A stretch of DNA of 10,674 nucleotides, from the NCBI GenBank assembly GCA_038231495.1, contig JBBRLG010000239.1, forward strand, positions 1 through 10,674. The letters are read 5' to 3'. Each line of letters starts with the position of its first letter. Position 1 is the stretch's first letter. This document shows positions 6,092-10,674 of this stretch, one piece after another. The translations under genes were made by a program, and so were the position numbers. A model generated the notes under the pieces. It saw only the letters and a list, made by a program, of their open reading frames with translations. It was not told where the DNA came from and made no database searches. The DNA comes from JBBRLG01 sp038231495. GTDB taxonomy: Bacteria; Planctomycetota; Planctomycetia; Gemmatales; Gemmataceae.

Positions 6092-7522
6092 TTACCGACG
6101 ATTGGGTACCGCCGGAAGTACTTCTTGGCCCCGTTCAGCAGCGACCTCCGTTGTGTCACGGCGACGTGAGGTCCTCCACCAACTGTAAGGCATCCACACG
6201 CCAAGAGCCGCGAAGAGGTACACGAAAGGCAATGCCTGGACAAGGTAGCGGCAGTCGGCCATCCAGCCGTCGATCAATGGCAGAGCAGTCCGTGAGGCAA
6301 TAAGGCCCGCCAGAAGCAGCAGACCAGCATTCCGCCGCGCCACGGCGAACGCAATACCTAGGAGCGCACTACCCAGGATCGCCAGCCAGCTACCTTTGAG
6401 AGCTGCCTGCAAAACGGTCGAATTAGGCCACGATAGCCGACCGTGCGCGGACCCCAATTGCACCCAACATAAAATAGTTCTCTTGAGACTTATGCGGAGT
6501 TGGTGATCCCACGGTCTTTTCTCTTTGCCTTCCTTATGCAACGAGGCAAAAACTGCGTTGACTTCGGCCGGGTAGCCCGTTTCCCGCGTAACCGTCTGGC
6601 GACCAAGGAGCAGCGCCTCCCGCGCGCGCTCACGCTCGTTGGCGTCCGGAAGAACATCTGGCGGAAAGTCTGTTGGTCCGGCAGGGTCATTTCTGTGCCA
6701 AGCATAAAGTCTGAGCAATTCGGGATCATCGAGCCACGTGTTAACCCACTGGGCATAGGGTTCCTTGTAATCGAACTGACCGATCCCCGGCAATTGACAC
6801 GTATCAAACTGGATGTAATCTCTGATGCACCACGGCAACAGCGTTAGGCAGACGGCACCGGCATACACGCCCAAAAGCGCAATTCTTTGACTGAAACCCA
6901 TGCGCCCCGCCACGACCAGGCCCCAGAGTCCTGCGACCGGCAGAAAAACATACATGACATCCACTCGAACAAGGAGTGTCAAGCCACCGATGATCCCCGC
7001 CGCCGCCCAGAGCCAGCCGCGCCAATTTGGAGCCGCACGACAGGCCAAAAGCAGCAAATAGCAAAATGCAACCAGGCCAAAAGTGTGCAGGATTTCAGCC
7101 GATATCCAACGCGTCCACGATGCAAATGCCGGCATTACCCAGGCAATTCCTAGAGTCAACATTCCAACGGGCTTCGGAAAGCGGAGAACCCTAACGATTT
7201 GCCACAGCATCACGAGGATGCCCAACTCCAACAACTGTTGCGCCACCACGGCAGCCTTCGTCCAGCCACCGGTGAGCGAGTAAACCCCCGCCAAGAACAA
7301 CGGGTACAAAGGCACATCCGACCTGTTAAGTTGATAGGGAGGTTCCCAACGGTGAGAAAACCCATTCCCAGCCAACAGATTTCTTGCCAGGGGTTCGTAA
7401 CGGAGAATCCCATCACCGTCCAAGCAAGCGTCAAACCTAAGTAGCCAAATGCGATAAAGCAAACCAGTGGCGAACACGAGTACTAACGCGAGTATTAACA
7501 CCAGCCGTTTTGCCGTAGGCAT
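6092..7522 (-). CDS. GT39/ArnT-like membrane glycosyltransferase
   Basis: A polytopic membrane protein of 476 residues resembling the GT39/GT83 (PMT/ArnT) superfamily, enzymes that use polyprenyl-phosphate sugars and act on the non-cytoplasmic face. A first membrane helix (about residues 6-25) leads into a loop with acidic residues and the pattern D...LDGDGI..YEPLARNLLAGNGFS (31-56), then VPLYPLFLAGVYSLTG (70-85), both typical of the first extracytoplasmic loop. Further hydrophobic helices run to about residue 235. A long hydrophilic segment of about 120 residues (roughly 235-355) precedes the last helices, with the GWMADCRYLVQALPFVYLF region near 419-437 matching the family's C-terminal RY..P pattern. 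I chose the ATG at 7522, with AGGCAGG upstream, over a GTG at 7633 that overlaps the preceding gene by 52 bases and adds 37 non-family residues. Sugar and acceptor are unknown. Confidence 0.82.
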   Translation of the reverse strand: MPTAKRLVLILALVLVFATGLLYRIWLLRFDACLDGDGILRYEPLARNLLAGNGFSHRWEPPYQLNRSDVPLYPLFLAGVYSLTGGWTKAAVVAQQLLELGILVMLWQIVRVLRFPKPVGMLTLGIAWVMPAFASWTRWISAEILHTFGLVAFCYLLLLACRAAPNWRGWLWAAAGIIGGLTLLVRVDVMYVFLPVAGLWGLVVAGRMGFSQRIALLGVYAGAVCLTLLPWCIRDYIQFDTCQLPGIGQFDYKEPYAQWVNTWLDDPELLRLYAWHRNDPAGPTDFPPDVLPDANERERAREALLLGRQTVTRETGYPAEVNAVFASLHKEGKEKRPWDHQLRISLKRTILCWVQLGSAHGRLSWPNSTVLQAALKGSWLAILGSALLGIAFAVARRNAGLLLLAGLIASRTALPLIDGWMADCRYLVQALPFVYLFAALGVWMPYSWWRTSRRRDTTEVAAERGQEVLPAVPNRR

Positions 7523-7581
7523 CGTATTCGCCTGCCTTTCAAACCAGCGTAGACACTCGCCGAAGCAAGCGTCATCGGAGG

Positions 7582-8868
7582 TTATTGCGCCTCGGGTCCG
7601 GCGCCAATGCACGCCGGCGCTCTTCGTTGCCACCTGTTTTTTAGTTTCAGAAACGGTCTTTCAATCACATAATAGGATGCGGCGGCAACGAGGATGGCCG
7701 CGCCAAATCGCAGCGGTTCACCCAGAGGGCCAGCTTCATCCCAGTGGAGCAAACGCTTGAGGACGAATTCCGCCGCTAGCCCCCAAGCGAAAGCGTGCCA
7801 AAGGTATAAGCTATAGGCCAAACGTCCAATCCACACGAGAACAGGATTTGACAACACGCGCGACACGGCGGAGGCCGGTTGGACGATGAGGGCCAAGATA
7901 AAGACAGTGAACAGAAGCGTGAACGTGGGTGAAAGCAATACCCAGAATAAGACCCGGTGTTCTAAAGTGGGGTCATGAGGATTCCCCAGAGTTTGCGCGG
8001 AACAGAATAAGGCAGCGGCCAGGATAGGCGGCACCCAAGTCCCTGAGAGTCCAGACCTGATGCGCTGCTGGGTGTTCGGGTCTGCCCATAGAAGTGCAGC
8101 CAGACACCCGAAAAGGATACAATCGATGCGTGTATCAAACGCCGCTTCCAATCTTAGCGAGGAAACACCTTGAAAGAGTAACCAAATTCTCCAAATAAAA
8201 ACTGCAAACACCGCAATTAACCCCATGCGGAAGGCGTGCTTCCCCGCAAACCAAAGGACAATCGGCCAAATCAGATAGAATTGCTCCTCCAAAGCCAGGG
8301 ACCAAAGATGAGGCAGGCCTTTGCAGAAGCCCCATTCGAGTGCGAGATCGTAATTTGTCAAATAGATTGCATCGATGGCGATCTCCGAATGGCTGGGACG
8401 GCCCGGATTAATCACGCCAACGACGAAAAGAAAAACATAGTACGCGGGCCAGATTCTTAAACAACGGCGGGAATAAAATCGCTTGATGCTGAACGAGCCG
8501 TAATCCTTCTGTTCCTGCACGAGCAACGACGTAATGAGGAAACCGCTAATAACGAAAAACATATCGACGCCGACCCACCCGGACAGTAGGTTTCCAATCC
8601 ATTCGGAGACCGGCCCCATACGGTGATAGCCGAGAACAAGCAAAATAGAAATAGCCCGACATCCGTCCAAGAATGGCAAGTAATGAAATCGCCATGACGC
8701 ACGCTCGCCTTCGTGTGATACCCTCTCAACAGGAGCCGTATCCGGCTTCAAGATCGGTGTTTCTTCTTTTGCGAGCATTCCGTACCAAATCATTTCGCCA
8801 CTGTTTTTCGTTTGCCAATTCGCCCCACGATGGTTTGGCAACCGAGCAGACAACACAACGCCGTTCAT
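7582..8868 (-). CDS. Acyltransferase-3 family membrane O-acyltransferase, full length
   Basis: A complete AT3 (OafA-like) membrane acyltransferase of 428 residues, expected to acylate a surface glycan from the cytoplasmic membrane. The roughly 60-residue N-terminal part is hydrophilic. The membrane domain then shows FLDGCRAISILLVLGYHRMG (66-85; H82), WVGVDMFFVISGFLI (98-112), YSRRCLRIWPAYY (132-144), WSLALEEQFYLIWP (189-202), TRIDCILFG (246-254), IGRLAYSLYLWH (347-358) and YYVIERPFLKL (399-409), which is the whole family signature. I chose the ATG at 8868 because it forms a classic ATGA overlap with the SGNH gene stop; ATGs at 8793 and 8778 are alternatives and leave the domain intact. The local base composition is noticeably more AT-rich than in the oxidoreductase genes (for example 21 G/C of 60 in 8161-8220). 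The acyl donor and acceptor are not known. Confidence 0.9.
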   Translation of the reverse strand: MNGVVLSARLPNHRGANWQTKNSGEMIWYGMLAKEETPILKPDTAPVERVSHEGERASWRFHYLPFLDGCRAISILLVLGYHRMGPVSEWIGNLLSGWVGVDMFFVISGFLITSLLVQEQKDYGSFSIKRFYSRRCLRIWPAYYVFLFVVGVINPGRPSHSEIAIDAIYLTNYDLALEWGFCKGLPHLWSLALEEQFYLIWPIVLWFAGKHAFRMGLIAVFAVFIWRIWLLFQGVSSLRLEAAFDTRIDCILFGCLAALLWADPNTQQRIRSGLSGTWVPPILAAALFCSAQTLGNPHDPTLEHRVLFWVLLSPTFTLLFTVFILALIVQPASAVSRVLSNPVLVWIGRLAYSLYLWHAFAWGLAAEFVLKRLLHWDEAGPLGEPLRFGAAILVAAASYYVIERPFLKLKNRWQRRAPACIGAGPEAQ

Positions 8869-9620
8869 TGCGTAAGCAGCGCAGCGCATTTCTCCATAAT
8901 GAGCCGGCAATAAAACTTGTGACCTGTAGTTGTAATATGGTGGCCGTCTTTAGCGTTAATGTAAAGTTCCAAGGGTTCGGGCTGCGCTTTGAGAGCGCCA
9001 TAAACGTCGATGAGTGTCAGGTTCCTTGCGTCAACTGCCGACACCGCGTCCGCAATAAGGCCGTTGTAGTACTCGATGCTGGACCGAAATCCCGGCGAAT
9101 GGGCGTCGATGGCGTCTGTTGTTGGGGCAATGTTCAGGGCAAAAACATGGCGTGCGCTTGCACAAGCATTGCGCAACCAAACCTCATAATTCGCGGCAAA
9201 AACATGGGCCGGCGTTTCGCGCCAGAGGTAGCCGGAGCGCAACAGGCGGGCCCGGTTCTTCCGAATCAACCACACGATTGCCGAACGAAATAGCTCTCGC
9301 ATTTGGCCGATTCGGTACTTCAGCCAGGGGGGTATAGGGCGTGGGGCGCAATCGCAAACACCGCATTGAATGATGAGGAAGTCGGTCCAATCCGGTCCAA
9401 AATGAAAACTATCAAGATGATAATCGTTGTACAGAGTGGCGATGTTACCACCGCTGCGCGAGCGGTTATACAAATGGACGCGCCGTCGAACTCCGGCATT
9501 CTCTAACTCGGCACGCAACAACTCCGGGTACGTGGCCTCAAACCCGATCTCTTCTCTGTAGCGGGGCATACTCAATGAGTCGCCGTAAACGCGGATCAGC
9601 ACGCACTGCTCGGGTTGCAT
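8865..9620 (-). CDS. SGNH/GDSL-type hydrolase or acyl-transfer partner
   Basis: A 251-residue SGNH-fold protein; such enzymes are esterases, or the second half of O-acetyl transfer systems in glycan loci. Block I is VYGDSLSM (11-18, nucleophile-type S15). A SRSGGN stretch (54-59) supplies the Gly of block II. Block III reads IQCGVCDCAPR (84-94), with Cys in place of the usual Asn of G-x-N-D. Block V is KDGHHITTTGHKFY, with D225 and H228 as the D-x-x-H pair. No signal peptide or membrane segment is seen, so it is probably cytoplasmic. I start at the ATG at 9620, 12 residues before the catalytic Asp-Ser; a TTG at 9653 would add 11 residues without a better ribosome binding site. Its TGA overlaps the acyltransferase ATG, so the two products are probably made together and may act as one acyl-transfer pathway. 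Confidence 0.87.
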   Translation of the reverse strand: MQPEQCVLIRVYGDSLSMPRYREEIGFEATYPELLRAELENAGVRRRVHLYNRSRSGGNIATLYNDYHLDSFHFGPDWTDFLIIQCGVCDCAPRPIPPWLKYRIGQMRELFRSAIVWLIRKNRARLLRSGYLWRETPAHVFAANYEVWLRNACASARHVFALNIAPTTDAIDAHSPGFRSSIEYYNGLIADAVSAVDARNLTLIDVYGALKAQPEPLELYINAKDGHHITTTGHKFYCRLIMEKCAALLTQ

Positions 9621-9718
9621 GAACTGGGTCTCAGGGGTACTCGTAGTGTGCAACGGCCCCAGCAGACGGACCCGCCCGACTGCGCTAGCGCTCTGTCCAT
9701 CGTGGTTTGTGGAGTGCT

Positions 9719-9777
9719 GTAGGACGGGTTTCCTGACCCGTCCCGCCGAACAGGACGGCTCAGGAGAGCCGTGCTAC
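9719..9777. repeat. 59-base double-hairpin palindromic repeat (REP/BIME-like)
   Basis: The element begins GTAG and ends CTAC. Its left half has an 8-bp stem (GGACGGGT, 9722-9729, with ACCCGTCC, 9736-9743) and a TTCCTG loop. Its right half has a 7-bp stem (ACGGCTC, 9755-9761, with GAGCCGT, 9766-9772) and an AGGA loop. The halves are also imperfect inverted copies of each other, sharing a GTAG-N-ACGG-N-T-N-TCCTGA-N-CCGTCC pattern. No T run follows either stem on the minus strand, so it is not a standard terminator. Structured dispersed repeats of this kind occur between genes in many bacteria. It fills part of the 182-base gap between the dioxygenase and SGNH genes; in the rest of that gap I see only a GCGCTAGCGC palindrome (9682-9691) and no convincing promoter. 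Confidence 0.75.
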
Positions 9778-9802
9778 TCCGCAAGCGACGACTGACGAGG
9801 CA

Positions 9803-10674
9803 CTAGTTCTGCCTGCGCCGTAACAGTTTGTTAATGAGGCGAGACGCTGCGGAACTGGCCTTGCTTAGCAGTCGCCCTTCTGTGGTGGCCACGGCTAGGT
9901 GTCTCTCGATCATCGCAAGGTAAAAAAGGCTCGAACGACGCAAACGGACTCGCTGACGCAGCATTTCCGCAATGAGGCCGGTGCTTCCTTCATTGAGGGG
10001 TTGGTCGTTGCCGATGAGTTGCCGCGTCCCCGGTGGCATGGCCTCCAAAGCCTCACCCTCCGGCAAATTCGTGTGTTCCGGATAAGGGAACTGGGTCGGG
10101 AATCCTCCGGCTAATACGATCGTGGTTTGGCAACCGTTAACGTTAAACTGTCTCCCGTGCCACGTATCGCCGAAAAAAATGTAAATATCCCCCGCCTGTC
10201 CGCAGGCATGTGTAACGCGTCCTTTAAGGCTGCGCCATAGGAGTCGGTTTGCGGGCAAGCATTTCCGCCAACGGCGGACCGGACTTGTCACATGCCACCC
10301 GTCATCGCTCAACGTCGTATTCGACTGCGGGTCGTACGGAAAATAGTGCGAACCGCCAATAAAGGAAGTCGCTCCGTTTTCTCCCTCTGGTATATCCGAC
10401 AGCAAGAACCCGATGCTAAACTCACCGGCGTTGTCGCGGTGCCAACCCTGCCCGCCGAAATCAGGGGCACCGGTCATGCGACGGCAGTTGAACCCACGAA
10501 GCCGGTAATTTCCCCCGGTCAATGCCTGAATGACCGGCACCGTCTCAGGACCTGCCAATACCGTTTCCAACATATTGTCCAACGTAGCGCTTTTGCAATA
10601 TACGTCGATCAGGAGGTGGGCAATTTGACTCTGCCGCGAGGTACCCGCAACCCCGCAAAACCGGTCGTATTTCG
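9803..10674 (-). CDS. Phytanoyl-CoA dioxygenase (PhyH)-like Fe(II)/2-oxoglutarate oxygenase, 5' end outside the window
   Basis: A non-haem iron, 2-oxoglutarate-dependent oxygenase of the PhyH superfamily, which hydroxylates small molecules, lipids or natural-product precursors. The iron-binding H-x-D is in GWHRDNAGEF (His at 10439-10441, Asp at 10433-10435). The distal His is in FFGDTWHGRQF (10157-10159), followed two residues on by an Arg that may bind 2-oxoglutarate. IPEGENGATSFIGGSHYF between them is the usual post-H-x-D strand-turn. The frame stays open from the first TTG/ATG candidates (10582, 10573) to the right edge. The extra codons read ...RQSQIAHLLIDVYCKSATL, which is protein-like, so the true start is probably beyond 10674; 289 residues are visible. 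The C-terminal ~60 residues are basic and helical-looking. Nothing shows the substrate; the glycan locus suggests, but does not prove, a sugar or lipid-carrier modification. Confidence 0.85.
   Translation of the reverse strand, partial: KYDRFCGVAGTSRQSQIAHLLIDVYCKSATLDNMLETVLAGPETVPVIQALTGGNYRLRGFNCRRMTGAPDFGGQGWHRDNAGEFSIGFLLSDIPEGENGATSFIGGSHYFPYDPQSNTTLSDDGWHVTSPVRRWRKCLPANRLLWRSLKGRVTHACGQAGDIYIFFGDTWHGRQFNVNGCQTTIVLAGGFPTQFPYPEHTNLPEGEALEAMPPGTRQLIGNDQPLNEGSTGLIAEMLRQRVRLRRSSLFYLAMIERHLAVATTEGRLLSKASSAASRLINKLLRRRQN

Noticed and set aside
7523..7633. GTG start at 7633 for the GT39-like protein
   Set aside because: It would overlap the upstream gene by 52 bases and add a hydrophilic stretch without a ribosome binding site; the ATG at 7522 directly precedes the first membrane helix.
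10573..10582. TTG at 10582 or ATG at 10573 as the true start of the dioxygenase
   Set aside because: The frame is open to the window edge with protein-like sequence, and the visible N-terminus is short for the family, so the gene most likely begins outside the window.

Overview
The window reads as a glycan-biosynthesis locus with every credible gene on the minus strand, so transcription runs from high to low coordinates. The fairly high but uneven GC, the gene content and the dispersed palindromic intergenic repeats are compatible with a planctomycete or similar environmental bacterium. That assignment is an inference from general character, not from a marker gene. No rRNA, tRNA, CRISPR array, integrase or transposase was seen.

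In transcription order: a phytanoyl-CoA-dioxygenase-like Fe(II)/2-oxoglutarate enzyme enters from the right edge (10674 to 9803, start outside the window). A 182-base gap follows, holding a 59-base double-hairpin palindromic repeat (9719-9777). Then comes a tight run: SGNH hydrolase (9620-8865), acyltransferase-3 membrane protein (8868-7582), GT39-like membrane glycosyltransferase (7522-6092), Gfo/Idh/MocA oxidoreductase (6079-5066), DUF115/GT42-like protein (5072-4341), second Gfo/Idh/MocA oxidoreductase (4301-3345) and a large GT-B-like protein (3358-1205). Three junctions overlap (4, 7 and 14 bases) and the others are 12-59 bases apart, so these seven genes are probably one translationally coupled operon.

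The run ends in an intergenic region of unusual structure (about 989-1307). A 28-base inverted repeat bounds a block full of a short CACCCT(T/C)GCCA motif in both orientations and a terminator-like 14-bp hairpin. The right inverted repeat lies inside the last codons of the GT-B-like gene, which suggests that an inserted element now supplies its C-terminus and stop. Beyond it is a second acyltransferase-3 gene (944-57) with a strong ribosome binding site but without the C-terminal part of the family; it looks truncated or frameshifted close to the window edge.

Read together, the genes could make an unusual sugar by oxidation (two Gfo/Idh/MocA enzymes), transfer it (DUF115/GT42-like and GT-B-like proteins in the cytoplasm, GT39-like protein on the outer face of the membrane) and decorate it with acyl groups (acyltransferase-3 and SGNH pair). 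The exact glycan cannot be deduced from the sequence.
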